Below the pieces are notes generated by a model, which did not search any database, was not told the origin of the DNA, and worked only from the letters and a program-made list of their open reading frames with translations. From Agrypnia vestita (Eukaryota > Arthropoda > Insecta > Trichoptera > Phryganeidae): a DNA stretch of 64,000 bases. The DNA lies in assembly GCA_016648135.1 (NCBI GenBank), contig JADDOH010010916.1:77501-141500 (forward strand), given 5' to 3'. Shown in pieces: positions 1 through 11,205 of this stretch (the first letter of the stretch is position 1; each line of letters starts with the position of its first letter). Made by a program: the position numbers and the translations under genes.

Positions 1-31
1 CAAAACGCCAATTTCATATGTAAGGACCTAA
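1..31 (-). mobile_element. Terminal inverted repeat of a mariner-like element cut by the window start
   Basis: The first 31 bases are the exact reverse complement of the 5' terminal repeat of the complete mariner at 8486 (terminus TTAGGTCCTTACATATG). They are followed by TA, the expected mariner target dinucleotide. The inner bases (AAAACG) match that element's 5' end better than its 3' end (CTAAACG), so the element outside the window would lie on the minus strand. It could also be a short derivative of the same family. Confidence 0.85.
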
Positions 32-33
32 TA

Positions 34-2450
34 TATAAAACAACCCAAATGCAGCATCACTATTACTATAATAACTTACCTATCGAGATACGATGCATCA
101 GTAACCTCTCAGAGAAAATCAAAAAAATTAAAATTTTCTTAAAATCAAAAAAAATCATTTAAACCTATAGCTTTTTTCAAAACTCCTATACTTTCATTAT
201 CAATTTACCTTTTTACTGTATTAATAAATAACTTGTTTACACTATGTTCCTATATATATTATTATAACAAGGAATAAGAAATGAGGCTCCCTCATCAGAC
301 TCAAGAGCTTCCCTTCACTGATGAGGTCTACATGACTACTAAGTATTTAAAAAAAATGTTTAATTTGTTATGTTATATATTATAAGAACTGTATTTGTAC
401 CATAAATTAAATAAATAAATAAAAAATATAAAAAAGGTCAAATATGTCCGCTCCGTATGAATTTTTTAAGTACGCGTGTGTATGTGTGTACGTGGATGGG
501 TATGTGAGTGCGTATGCAATATGCATGTAGCCAATAAACTCATTATTTTATATCTTCCTATCTTAAGCGGCTCAAACAGTTCTTCCACCATCATTATCCC
601 TGTCCAATCTCGTATATTACGGAGCCATGAAATCTACTTCCTGCATACACCCTGTTTCCCCTCGATCTATGACACTAATAATATACTACTAATATACCTA
701 TTTCTAGTAATAACTGAATTTTCGCGGCCTAAGTTATATTGTTTGCGCTGGAAAATGGTTGTAAGTTTGATGTGTAGATCAACAATTGACATATCCTTGA
801 ACACAAGAAAGACATCACTTTCTAACAATAAATCAACCCCTGTGCACCAGACCGTCCATGAAGCTAAGGGGCGAGGTTATAAAAAAATTATAATAACCGA
901 GTTTGACACCGCCCGTGCAGTGTCGCCATATAATTCAAGACCAATTGCGTAAATGTTACTTGAGATACGGATTTAAATATTTTTTACGTAACTTAAGAGT
1001 ACGCTATTTGTTAATAATAAAATCATTTATTTTTGATTAAAATTATTTGAATTACAAAGTGAGCTTCATAAATTAACAATTTTTAAGATTATTTAACGTT
1101 TTGAAAACAGACGGTATTAATTTTATACAAATTAATTTTTTTACAAAATTTTTATATGTATGTTCTGAGAACACAGACTTCACAGACAGAGTCCACTCCA
1201 CGAAAACCAGCTGCAAATCTGCGTGTACTGTTTCATAAGAAAGGACTCCAGATGTATCAAACACAGTCTAATCAAATAAACGGAAAGTTGCCAGTATCGG
1301 AATATATATACAAATTTTATAATGTGTGGATCAAATTCATGAACATTGCATTGTGTAGAGTGATCACCTCAGGCAGGTCATTCAGGTTATTAGCCCTGGG
1401 TCGTCGTATTTAACATCGTATTTCATACACTTTTCTCATATAAATGGCTTAATCTCTGTGTAATAATTCATCTTAGACAGCTTTATTATTAATCAATACA
1501 AAACATACACGACTTTTGTTGGTTCTATATTTAATTTTTCCAAGAAAGTGGTTTCCAAGTCATCGGCTGCCTACGCCAATTTATTAAATATCAACTGGTC
1601 ATCATTTTACATTTTTAAAACACCTAGATAGGAAGGCAAGATACAATCGATGAAAAATACAAAAACAGGAAGCTGAGGATCTATTCGGAAAAGGTTACCT
1701 ATGCCAACAATGAGAGTAAAGGAACTGTTTGAAAGTTGCGCGCGGTAAACCGCATGCGTAGTTGTCTCACCGTGTTTCTGTAATTGTGTCGTATTTGTGT
1801 TGAGGTCTCAAATCCTTAAAGTGATGTTCTACATGTAAAGTATTATGCGTTGATCAAACAATTAAGAACACATTTATATTAAGTATGCGAAATTAATGAC
1901 AAATTAGGATTCGATGAGAGAAGGCTGTTGAAGTCCGGATTTTGGTTGAAAGAGTGAGTGAGACAGCCATGCAGGCCTCTCAACAGCCACTGGAAGCAGG
2001 TTGTATTTTAGGATAAGTTGACAGGATTAAGGATGGGAGAAGCACGAGATCAATTAAGATGTTTCTAAGTGGACTGTATAACGAAAGAATCGAAAGCTGA
2101 ACTCACGTTCCGCGGTATCTTGTTTTTTCTTCAAGTAACTCAGAAACGACGGTCGAATTGCACTTCGATGTATAACGATCCCGGAGCTAACGATTGTCGA
2201 ATATCATGGTAACAATATGTCTTTTCCGAGGGTGGTGTTTTGTAATTATTTTGTGCACCTAGCGCTGTCGAGCGCTAAATTTGAACTAGTGAAAAAAAAG
2301 GGCGGTGCTGTGACGTAAATGCCGTAGGTCAAGCCAATGCATCAGAATGTATCCATTCGCGGCTACGAAAACATGCGTCCACGCATCGAATTAATGAATA
2401 CTTAACATTGTTTTGATTGTAAAAAAATGCTAACCTGGATGACGAAAACG
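34..2450. other. Unique AT-rich sequence, no gene recognised
   Basis: I see no recognisable coding region here. A 158-codon open frame at 476-952 starts inside a GT-rich microsatellite-like stretch and has low-complexity content with no domain I can name; I treat it as chance. A short perfect hairpin (CCTCATCAG / CTGATGAGG) lies near 290-330. Confidence 0.5.
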
Positions 2451-2515
2451 TACGATCGATATGGGAGCTTTTTCTCATAAAGTGGCCTTGGGTCTGTGGT
2501 GGGTCCCGTTTGACT
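2451..2515 (+). repeat. Dispersed repeat, copy 1 (pair with 5965-6035)
   Basis: The segment around GGGAGCTTTT...GGGTCTGTGGTGGGTCCC resembles the reverse complement of 5965-6035 (GGGAGCTTTT...GGGTCTATAATGGGTCCC), with conserved spacing. It is an interspersed repeat of unknown family. It overlaps an unrecognised 91-codon frame (2461-2736) that is probably not a gene. Confidence 0.5.
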
Positions 2516-3760
2516 ACGATCAGTCATCACGCTACCAGATGCGCTCAGCAATATCAGAAAAAGGTTACTATAATTACAACGATCCTAGTCAACCCGTGAT
2601 GACTGAGGATCGTGATTTTCATGAATTTCCGACCCCTAGATGCCTCTCGATGGTGTTCTCCTCCACATTTACTCGCATCCTGCAGGTCTTAAAGCCGTCA
2701 CCAGAAAAGTGCCTGTACCTTGTTCCACTCGGTTGATCCAACAATCTTCTTGTATTCGGGAATCTTCCTATTCGATCCTCGATGTGGCCAATTACAACAA
2801 GCTTCTCCAAACTCTCTCCTCTTCTAGCAAATATCTAAAAATTTGAGGATTCCTCTAAGGTAAGCGGTTTTCTTGTAAAATTGTGTCATTTTTGCGTTTC
2901 GCTATCCACGGTATACGCAAAATTTATATGTGAAAAAGATTATCTCAAAGATATCGATCCGTCAATTATATTATTACATTACATAGTGTTAGACACGTAT
3001 AAATAATGTTAAATATAATATATAGAAGATGAAAAAGTTAAAAAAATTATTTATTCTCAAATGAAAATATTTGTTCCAGGCTAATTTATCATAGTCAGCT
3101 GAACTTTTATCAGAACAGAGTTAAGCGTTTTATTTATTACATAAATAAATCGTTATGCACGTGTTGGTTTAAAAGCTGTGTACATACAGAATTATTGCAT
3201 TTTACGCTAGTTAGTCCAACTTCGAGCGTAACTTTTAGTAGTTCTGTAAAAGTTAGGGTTGGTTCGCTTAAAAGCCTTATGCTGGCTGAGTAAAATGAAG
3301 GGGGTAGTAAGGTGGCGTTCTGGTGCACTAAATCAACATTTATTATTTATTTGTTTTATCTTGTACAGTTTATCAATAATAGTATGAAGTCGAATGAGGT
3401 GTATATAAAATTAAACTGCTTTGTGCAATTGCAATTTATTTATTTATTTAATTATTATTTATATAATACATGCTAACAAACTTTTAGCATTACAAAATTG
3501 TGTACCTGTAATGCATGTTATTGAACAAATAATATGCACCATGCAATGTTGAAGAAACATTTCAAAACCTAAGGTAATTAAGCATTTCTATAAACACGGC
3601 ATATCGTATTATACCTGCATTATTTATAGACCGCGTGGATTTTGTATGAGTATTTAAGTATGTTAAAATGCATTTTGGTGCCTGTAGGATTTGCTGAGGA
3701 AAAAACTGATGAAGGAAATGTTTTTTTTTAAATGTACGATTCTTTTTTTCTTCTTTTTTC
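2516..3760. other. AT-rich intergenic sequence
   Basis: An imperfect inverted repeat (ACGATCAGTCATCACG near 2516, matched by CGTGATGACTGAGGATCGT near 2595) sits at the left. The remainder holds no recognisable gene or element. Confidence 0.4.
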
Positions 3761-3764
3761 TAAA

Positions 3765-4195
3765 CCGTTAGTTCCATTAACTTGGGATCGGCTTTCTTTG
3801 TCCGCTTTCTCCACTGAGCACGGTTTTGTGCTACGTTGTCGTCGAGTTGAGTTTTTAGGTATTTTTCAATCATCGTTAACCAAGAGGTGGGTTATCGTCC
3901 ACATTTACGTTTCGTCGTTGGTAGGTTTAGGGAAAACTTCACCTTATCATCTTATGGGCCTCTTTCGAAGATCATACTATCATAGGCGTTTCTCTTTAGT
4001 TTTACTTTTAATTGGGGACATTTTAAAGCTACCTCTTATTTACTCATACGAACTTTGTCTAGATTGCTGACACCCGCTGAGTATCTCTGTTGTATTTTGT
4101 TTATTTAGGTATTGTTTGCTGGTCGTCCAGTATTCTGACCTGTATAAAACAATAGGCTCTAACACGTTTAAAACAGCGAGGATATTGTTAACATT
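3765..4195 (-). pseudogene. Relic C-terminus of a non-LTR retrotransposon reverse transcriptase
   Basis: Read on the minus strand and allowing frame changes, the sequence runs through motifs typical of the C-terminal third of RT proteins in insect non-LTR elements. A VLYRSEYWTTSKQ stretch resembles the LLYGSECWT-type motif at about 4110-4160. Then come LDKVR and VALKCPQLKVKL near 4000-4070, and at the end AQWRKRTKKADP near 3780-3810, like the RAKWRQRTRKADP tail known from lepidopteran elements. Several stops and frameshifts are present, and part of the middle (the RLRWYGHV region) is scrambled. It is a dead fragment with no 5' part. The family (RTE/CR1/Jockey-like) is not resolved. Confidence 0.7.
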
Positions 4196-4260
4196 TACGA
4201 AATTATCGTAAAATAAACAGTTGTGCAACCAGTATAAAAACTGGAAGCAAAAGAGTATCA

Positions 4261-4360
4261 AATCAGCCAGAGAGGTTGCAGACACAGGGCAGAAAAAGCA
4301 TCGAAAGCTCAATCAGCCAGAGAGGTTGCAGATACAGGGCAGAAAAAACACCGAAAGTTC
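4261..4360. repeat. Two-copy 50-bp tandem duplication
   Basis: Positions 4261-4310 and 4311-4360 are consecutive copies of one 50-bp unit beginning AATCAGCCAGAGAGG, differing at only a few bases. It looks like a recent local slippage or duplication event. It lies upstream (minus sense) of the RT relic at 3765-4195 and has no coding role I can see. Confidence 0.9.
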
Positions 4361-4509
4361 AATGTAATTTAAAAATGATTTATTTATGGAATCTCAACGG
4401 TACCATAGTTTAAAGTAACATGATGTTATGGACAGTTAGTAAGCAAATAACAAGGATTAACGACACAAAATAAAATGCAATAATCGTTAATGCAGCAACA
4501 AAAATAGAG

Positions 4510-4735
4510 GGCATCCGCGAAAGACCTGGCACGATCAGATACAACAAGTGTTTGAGAATGGCCCCGTTAAAAGCCGCAACAACCGTAGAACTTGTATGAG
4601 AAGATATATGAATGTGGCCGAAGCAAAAGTGGTCTGCCAGGATATAAAAGTGTGGCGTTCAATCCTCTCTGCCTACCCCTGTGGAGAAACGGCGTGATGG
4701 TTAGTTAATTAGTTACTTAGTTAGTTAATGCAGCA
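4510..4735 (+). mobile_element. 5'-truncated non-LTR retrotransposon 3' end with (TTAG)n tail
   Basis: The plus strand encodes the last ~60 codons of an RT-type ORF: RKTWHDQ..., then CMRRYMNVAEAK, WRSILSAYPC, and a stop just before a TTAGTTAATTAGTTAC...TTAG tail. The copy at 55990-56197 (minus strand) is close to identical in organisation and ends in a purer TTAG array. The RGRPRKTW-type motif is known at the C-terminus of many insect non-LTR RT proteins. The conserved 3' end plus a variable 5' break is the signature of target-primed reverse transcription, so this is a truncated insertion and not a gene. Confidence 0.75.
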
Positions 4736-5460
4736 AATTTACTAGAATATGAAGTAATTTATCAAAAACAAACAGAAATAACAAAATAAATCAAAATAAA
4801 GAAAAGTACTAAATAAGACATAGAAAACAGAAGTGTAAAATAAATCAAGATAAAAAAAATATTAAGGGAACAAATTAAACCAAGTTTTACGTAGTAATAA
4901 TACACTTATAATACAGTTACAAATATGAATATAAAATATGAAAAAATTCTAAATTAACATAAACTAGAATAGAGCAAGAAGCGAAATTGACCAAGACGGA
5001 ACGATACAAATGAGAGTAAGAGAAAGTCGAAGAAGTGGCTGGGATTGAAATTGATGGAGTGTGTGAAGGTAGGGAATACGTGTAATATGTATCTTATGTG
5101 TGTTTGGGTGGACTGCGTATATTTAGATGGTCCGTCTGAGTCTCTCAATAGTCAAGAAACGAATAATATATATTCATTTACTTTAGGGATATGGGAAAGG
5201 CAAATATAGGGAAGTTAATGAGTATCGTTAAAGTGATCATTAGATGCTTTTCTCGATGAAAAACTTCTCAAATGTTGATAGAACTTTAATAAACAATAAA
5301 ATCTTCACCGTTAGTGTAATCGATTTTTTTACAGGAGATTGAAGCTTGTTCTCTCATTTTGCAGATCTTCGAAAATGTAATCTTGAAGAATATTTACGGC
5401 TCAAAACGTGATATCCTTCAACGAATAGAAAAAATTAAAGAACTTGGAATTTCGGAATAG
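4736..5460. other. AT-rich intergenic sequence
   Basis: Purine-rich, A-rich sequence with loosely repeated AAATAAATCAAAATAAAG words around 4780-4860. I see no gene. Confidence 0.4.
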
Positions 5461-5465
5461 TACAG

Positions 5466-5618
5466 ATGCCGGCAAACATGTTGAACATTTTTCGGCGAAG
5501 TGGGGGAGAGTTTGCGCATGTACCATTCCACCAACGAGACCCAAAATTTGTCTTCTGCGCATACCCCCACCACGCCGAAAAATGTCCAAGAAGTTTGCCG
5601 GCAACTGTATGACACCCC
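5466..5618. repeat. Imperfect foldback repeat
   Basis: The sequence TGCCGGCAAACATGTTG...ACATTTTTCGGCG near 5466-5500 is matched in reverse complement by CGCCGAAAAATGT...TTGCCGGCA near 5574-5605, giving an imperfect hairpin of about 45-bp arms around a ~50-bp centre. This explains why several overlapping open frames occur here on both strands. It is probably part of a small foldback transposon; its outer ends and target duplication are unclear. Confidence 0.6.
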
Positions 5619-5964
5619 AGACATCCTGAGGTAGATGACAGCCAAGGGGCTGCAGGGGGAGACTTACGGCAAGGGTGGTTGAGCCCAGTAAAACGCACAA
5701 AGCCCTCTTAAGCCAACAGGATCAAGTCCGAGAAGTCCGAGACGTAGTTGGGAGGGTGGTATCATGACGCCAGTACCCAGTTGACTGGACAATGTTAAGG
5801 GATGAATTGAGCTCTAAAGTAACTACAGTTACATACAAAATCCATGATAAAATATGTGACTTTTGAAATGAAATATTACATTCAATCATTGACACGTTTA
5901 TTATTTAAATATTTTAACTGTAGAGCAGGTCATGAGGCACAAAAACACCGGCTTGAATAAGTAA

Positions 5965-6035
5965 TACAGTGAAGTGGGACCCATTATAGACCCAGCGCCG
6001 TTCTACAAGCAAAAGCTCCCGTATCGGCCCTACAC
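5965..6035 (-). repeat. Dispersed repeat, copy 2 (pair with 2451-2515)
   Basis: The reverse complement carries GGGAGCTTTT, then GGGTCTATAATGGGTCCCAC, with the same order and spacing as 2451-2515. It is an unclassified interspersed repeat. Confidence 0.5.
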
Positions 6036-7190
6036 TTTTGCCATCAGTTTGGCATTATTTTAACGCAGTTTCCTCGATATGCCACTGATGAAACAAAAAC
6101 AATAGTGCGACTCGGCAAGGAAACTGCACTAACCACTTCGCTGTCTCTGGGGTGCGTTATAAAAACAATTTATTAAATAAAATAGTAATTTATAAAAATA
6201 TAATCACAAGTAAATAACAAAATATAACCAAAAGCAGAGAAATACAAGGGAAAAAATAAAGCAAAAATATCAAGCATCAGAAGTATCATAAAAAAACAGA
6301 AAATAACAAAGTATAAATATAAGTAAAGCACAATAAAACAGAATATAAAGGATACAAAGAAATAAATACATATCATAATAATTTAAAAATGTAATTAAAA
6401 AATAAATAAAAGTATGCATATATATAAAAATATAGATATCGTATGCACACTTCCATTTAGAAAAAAGAGTACATCACAAACACGCAAAGAACTCGCCATT
6501 TCGAAAAATCACTGCCGGCAGGAATCGAATCTCGAAACAAAAAAAAAAGAAACAAAAATAAATCCAGGGTAAAACATATCAAAAAGAGTCAATATACAAT
6601 TCAAAGAAGTCATACAGATGTACTATCACCTCACCGAGAATTGAATCTGGAACTTTGGTCATAAGAAATCTGTGTCATGCCTTCCTACTTACTACGAAAG
6701 CCGTTCATAGATTGAAGGGAAGGATTTGAAATAAACCAAGGTAGTTGTAAATAATATGTGTTAATTATGAATTTTGTTAATAGTTTCTTTCATCTGAAAG
6801 CTTTTGTTACATTATGAAAACCAAAGCTTAGATACATTTATAAGGATTTTATTATTATTATCAGCATCACAGATGATGAGATCAAGTCTGAAAGATGAAA
6901 TGTCCAAGTTTTTTATGACCACCCAGGTAGTCAAAGAATAGTGGAAAGACTGCTTTATTTCTGGGAGGATGGCGCAAAGGACACATAAGAACTGGAAGGC
7001 AGTCGCCAAGAACCATAGAATGTGAAGGCTAAGGATATAGGAGGCCATGGATCAATATAGAATGTAGGGCTGTTAAATAAGAAGAATATATTGGTAAAGT
7101 TAGATTCTTTGGTGCAAAGGTATTATCTAGATATTTCCGCCCTTAGAATTATAAGTCCTGAATGCAATAGTCTCCAATAGAAATATGTCT
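6036..7190. other. AT-rich intergenic sequence with possible SINE traces
   Basis: No gene is recognised. Two places on the minus strand resemble RNA polymerase III B boxes (GATTCGATTCC-like near 6515-6535 and GATTCAATTCTCGG near 6640-6655). They may be worn remnants of tRNA-derived SINEs, but I cannot define an element. Confidence 0.3.
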
Positions 7191-7199
7191 ACTGAAGAC

Positions 7200-7700
7200 T
7201 AGCGGTACACAGCGGGATGCTGGTACCAACACTGATTGCAGAAGTGAAGCATTGAGCTGGCGGAAGAGGAACGAAAGTAGACTGAATGTGGTAGAGATGA
7301 GATCACTTAGACGTATGTGTAACAAATACATTTATGATAGAGTAAAGAATGAAGATGTTAGGAAATAACGTAAAACTGCTCTTAGCATAATCGATAGAAT
7401 GAAAAAAGGGTCGCTCAGATGGTTTGGGCATGTTAAGCAAATGAACGAGGAAAGAATGGAAAGAAAAATATATGATGCGAGTGTTGACTGCACCAGAAAG
7501 AGAGGACGACCGTGAAAGACGTGGCGTGACCAGATTAATACTGGAGGAGTCTCAACAATCATCGAGCTTGTATGCAAAGATGTATAAATGTGGATGAGGC
7601 GAGAGTTCTGTATCAGGGCAAAAGTGTATGGCGCTCTATCCTCTCTGCTTACTCCACGAGAAATGGCGTTATGATAAGTTAGTAAGTATGTAAGTAAGTA
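7200..7700 (+). pseudogene. Relic C-terminus of a non-LTR reverse transcriptase with (AAGT)n tail
   Basis: One frame reads ESRLNVVEMRSLRRMC near 7272-7320, KNEDVRK near 7345, LRWFGHVKQMNEERM near 7410-7460, then RKRGRP*KTWRDQ near 7495-7535. It ends at ...REMAL* just before a GTTAGTAAGTATGTAAGTAAGT tail. This motif order (YG/EMR, RWFGHV, RGRPRKTW) is the known C-terminal signature of a large class of insect RT proteins. At least three in-frame stops show it is dead. The 3' architecture parallels the element at 4510-4735, but the sequences have diverged, so this is an older or related family. The outer part of the left palindrome arm begins inside it at 7451. Confidence 0.8.
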
Positions 7701-7930
7701 AAAATTATAAAAATAACTTTTGTTTTATGTCTTTATATGGTAATTTTGATGTGTGTTATTTGGATAAAATATGTTCTTTGCTCAATCTAATATTTTTGTC
7801 TTAGAATAAATAACCAAACAAGCAAACCGTTATATTTTAAAATTTTCAATAAAAATTCACAATTATATAGAAAGATAATGAAAAGTTTGAAAACAATACT
7901 CAATATTTTAGTGCGTCATCTTGAATATGA

Positions 7931-8200
7931 ATGTCAAGTAAACAACTTTTATATCTTTGGTCAGCAATTGCTGACAGCTGTTTTAATTATCTTGGATCAG
8001 TAATTACTGGCAGCAGTGTATTTGGGTCAGCAATAAAGAGGATAGGAATGGAGAAAAATTCAATGGCTATACTTAATAAACGCACAACTATTACTGTAAG
8101 TAAATTAAAGAAAGGCTGGTAAGCAGCTAGAAGTATTTAGTATCATCTTGTGTGGGATAGAAACATGGATGTTTGAGGCAAAAAATTATAAAATTTAAAA
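7931..8200 (+). pseudogene. Relic of a non-LTR reverse transcriptase (thumb/connection region)
   Basis: The frame at 7931-8122 contains CFNYLGSVITGSS, then SAIKRIGMEKNSM and LNKRTTITVSKLK. This aligns with the FKYLGS.IT...EI..RI..A..AF....LL TSK.LSLK segment found after the catalytic domain of insect non-LTR RTs. After a frame change near 8115, KQLEVFSIILCGIETWMFEA continues into the Y/CG.ETW motif. It is frame-shifted and truncated at both ends. It lies in the same orientation as the relic at 7200-7700. The right-arm counterpart is near 63325-63530. Confidence 0.7.
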
Positions 8201-8485
8201 ATCTATTACTGGAGACATGAATTTCATCACGTAATTAACTCACCTATGTTTATATATTTTTCTTCTAAATACAAAATCGGTAATCTTCAATCAAAGATTG
8301 CCGGTCAAATATATGGCGTTTTAGATATTGAAGTACTTTCTTTGGTTGCGTAATCAGAATAGCCTATTTTAAATACACCTCTGCTACCTCCTATCTTCTC
8401 TTACATGATATGTTGTAAGAAATCATTTCTCATTCCAGAAAAAAAAAAAAAAATGCCATGGATTTTATTTTAGCATGGTGATATA

Positions 8486-9783
8486 TTAGGTCCTTACATA
8501 TGAAATTGGCGTTTTGCCGTACTGGCAAATTAGATCTCAAATATCTTCTCTTTGGTTAGGAATTCCAAATCCAAATTTATACAGCTATTTACTCATGTAT
8601 TTGTGTTATGAAAATTATAATTCATTTGTTTTTTCCTCAATTGTTTTTTTCTTTGCGTCACTCAGTTTACAAAATGAAAAACTTGAAATATCGCGTTATT
8701 TACGAGTACGAGTTCCACCGTGGCACCAGTGCTGCAGAAACGGCTCGAAGGATTAATGATGTGTATGGCGACGGTGCCGCAAAAGAAAACACAGTGCGTT
8801 TTTGGTTCCAACGTTTTCGTTCTGGAAATTTCGACCTGCAGAACAAGCCCCGTGGACGGCCGGAGACCAAAGTTGATAATGAAGAATTGAAGGCTATTGT
8901 GGAAGCGGATCCATCGCAAACCACATCCGAGTTAGCTGCAGGCTGCGGTGTTAGTGATAAAACTGTTTTAATCCACTTGAAGCAAATTGTAAGGTGAAAA
9001 AGCTTGAAAGGTGGGTACCTCACGAATTGAGTGAAGCAAATCAACAAACGCGCGTTGACTGCTGCGTTGCATTACTCAACCGGCACAATAATGAAGGGAT
9101 TTTAAATCGAATCATTACCTGTGATGAAAAGTGGATCCTGTACGATAATCGGAAGCGCTCATCGCAATGGCTGAACCCTGCCGAACCAGCCAAACCATGC
9201 CCCAAGCGAAAATTGACTCCAAAAAAGTTACTTGTGAGCGTTTGGTGGACTAGTGCTGGTGTCGTTCACTACAGCTTTCTTAAATCTGGCCAGACGATTA
9301 CGGCAGATGTCTATTGTCAGCAACTGCAAACCATGATGGAAAAGCTAGCTGCTAAACAACCGAGGCTGGTTAATCGCTCTAGGCCACTGCTGCTTCATGA
9401 TAACGCTTCTAGCGTTGTGGTCTACCACACACTGCACAACAGACGGCTACCAAATTAGAGGAGCTTCAATTGGAATGTCTAAGACATCCACCGTACTCTC
9501 CGGACCTTGCCCCAACTGATTACCATTTTTTTCGAAATTTGGATAACTTCTTGCAAAGGAAAAAATTCAACTCCGATGGGGCAGTCCAAACCGCCTTCAA
9601 AGATTTTATTGATTCCCGTCCGAATGTTTTTTTAGTAAAGGGATCGATGAACTACCTTTGAGATGGCAAAAGTGCATAGATAGCAATGGTAAATACTTTG
9701 ATTAAATAGATATATTATAATAAAAAAAAATCGGCTTTATGTTCCTCCCATACTAAACGCCAATTTCATATGTAAGGACCTAA
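8486..9783 (+). mobile_element. Mariner-like DNA transposon (left arm only)
   Basis: The 1298-bp element has terminal inverted repeats TTAGGTCCTTACATATGAAA... and its reverse complement, differing only a few bases inward, and is flanked by the TA target duplication (8484-8485 and 9784-9785). The matching place in the right arm (62560-62561) has a single TA with uninterrupted flanks, so the insertion happened after the arms became separate. Size, TA target and the transposase inside identify a Tc1/mariner element of the D,D34D mariner type. The subfamily is not assigned. Confidence 0.95.
8674..9661 (+). pseudogene. Mariner transposase, frame-broken
   Basis: The start at 8674 (MKNLKYR...) gives an N-terminal paired helix-turn-helix region (GTSAAETARRINDVYG, then KENTVRFWFQRFRSGNFDL), followed by a second HTH (TTSELAAGCGVSDKTVL). 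The catalytic residues are visible: Asp in TCDEKW (about 9121), Asp in LLLHDNAS (about 9400) and the third Asp in YSPDLAPTDYHFF (about 9518), fitting D,D34D. Two lesions break it: a frame change with stop near 8995, and a short scrambled insertion just after HDNA near 9408-9430 that leads to a stop at 9456. Total coding length would suit the family's usual ~345 residues. It encodes no active enzyme as it stands. Confidence 0.92.
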
Positions 9784-11097
9784 TAATAATATTTTTTGCG
9801 ATTTCTATTTTACTAATTCCTATGCGAAAGGTATCCCTGGACCATTTTTCTTCTATTATCGTAAGCACTTGAGATGTGTTTTGGAAAGAGTCCTATGGAA
9901 GGAGTTAATTATTTTATATCTGCTAAAATCAGTAAAAAAAGCATCTTGCAGCTTTTCAACTAACGCTGACATCAAGATCCAACACGATAAGTGAAGCGCT
10001 CTTAGCTTTGAAAATCTTTCTGTACTCCTGTTTAAACACCAAGTAAATCCTCCCACTCTTTCTAAATTCTTTGAAGGGAAAGAGTAATTTCACAAGAGGA
10101 AAATAATATATATTACAAAAATAAATAATTCAAAACAGCGATTTATAAATTCCACAAGAAAACTTAAATTTGATGTAAGCACTTTATATGCCTTAGATTA
10201 AAAAATATAAAGTGTACTTTCGGTAATCACCTACATATTTCATGGCCCTGGTGGTAATTAAGACCATAATTTATTATAATAACTATAAAAACGTTGTAGA
10301 AAGGTTTCATTATTTTTCCGCCCGTCTAAGATTGTAAAGTAATAAGCATGTAAGTATGAGGAAAATTATTACTCGAGAAAATAACAAGATTAATTATTTG
10401 AACTATCATCTTCATTATTTGTTCGATATTGTGATTCGAGTTCTAATGATCTCTCAGAAGTTTTCTGTCATTCCTCCTCATTGAGCCATTAAACTCGACC
10501 ACAGCGCCCAAATGGGACCCTGTTTACTGTGTTTTTAAAATTGAAGTTAAACTTCATTTGGCGCGTTAAGTAAAATGTTAGTTTCGCAACAAAATGCGCA
10601 TCGTGGTACAGGGACTGTTATTTTGTTTAATTTCTATTTACTGGTGTATTTTTTATATAAAAATTCTAATTTAATTCATTGTATGTTATTGTGGCGATGA
10701 AATCGGGTGTTTTCTGTTTATTTATTATTTTACACGAGGTAAATGCAATTCGAAACGTGGTAAGAAACTGTATTTATTGGGTATATTAGATGGGAATTTT
10801 AAAATTGAATTTTGTGTTGCATACCCTGAAAGAATACTCAATTATATGTGGTTTTTACAAATTAAGGATCTCATGACAGTATAAAATATTTAGATACACA
10901 GTAATAGTTAAATAAAAACAACAATTCATGCGCGAATTTTGGCTTTATTATGAATATTGGAGTATATCGTTTTTTACTGATCTCTATCCATTCTAATCAC
11001 ATGACTTTAAAATTTATTTTCACGAGATTGTAGAATCAGAAGGAATGATGTACTATCGAAATCTGCTTTCTTTGACATATGTACATGTAGTCTTAAA
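9784..11097. other. Arm sequence without recognised gene
   Basis: A 66-codon frame (9856-10056, minus; right copy 62289-62489) is kept open in both arms with two amino-acid differences. I do not recognise it, and conservation between arms only reflects recent duplication. A short region near 10490-10620 is less AT-rich (GGCGCGTTAAG, GCGCATCG). No element is assigned. Confidence 0.4.
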
Positions 11098-11205
11098 CAG
11101 TCGATAAGAGATTCTGACAATCTCGAAAATCGAACAGTATAATATAAAATTATATCTAAACAAACACAAAGATAACAAAATTTATGCTTTTCATCAAATT
11201 TAATG
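11098..11205 (+). repeat. Dispersed ~110-150 bp repeat family, copy C
   Basis: The core runs CGATAAGAGATTCTGACAAT...CTCGAAAATCGA...TATAATATAAAATTATA...CTTTTCATCAAATTTA. Copies with the same order of blocks occur at 13615-13800 and 28560-28740. A further inverted copy lies beside it only in the right arm (61109-61279). It has no coding potential I can name and is probably a non-autonomous foldback element half. Confidence 0.65.

Noticed and set aside
476..952. 158-codon plus-strand frame, longest outside the retroelement
   Set aside because: It begins in GT-rich simple sequence, has no recognisable domain, and lies in AT-rich intergenic DNA with no splice or promoter context.
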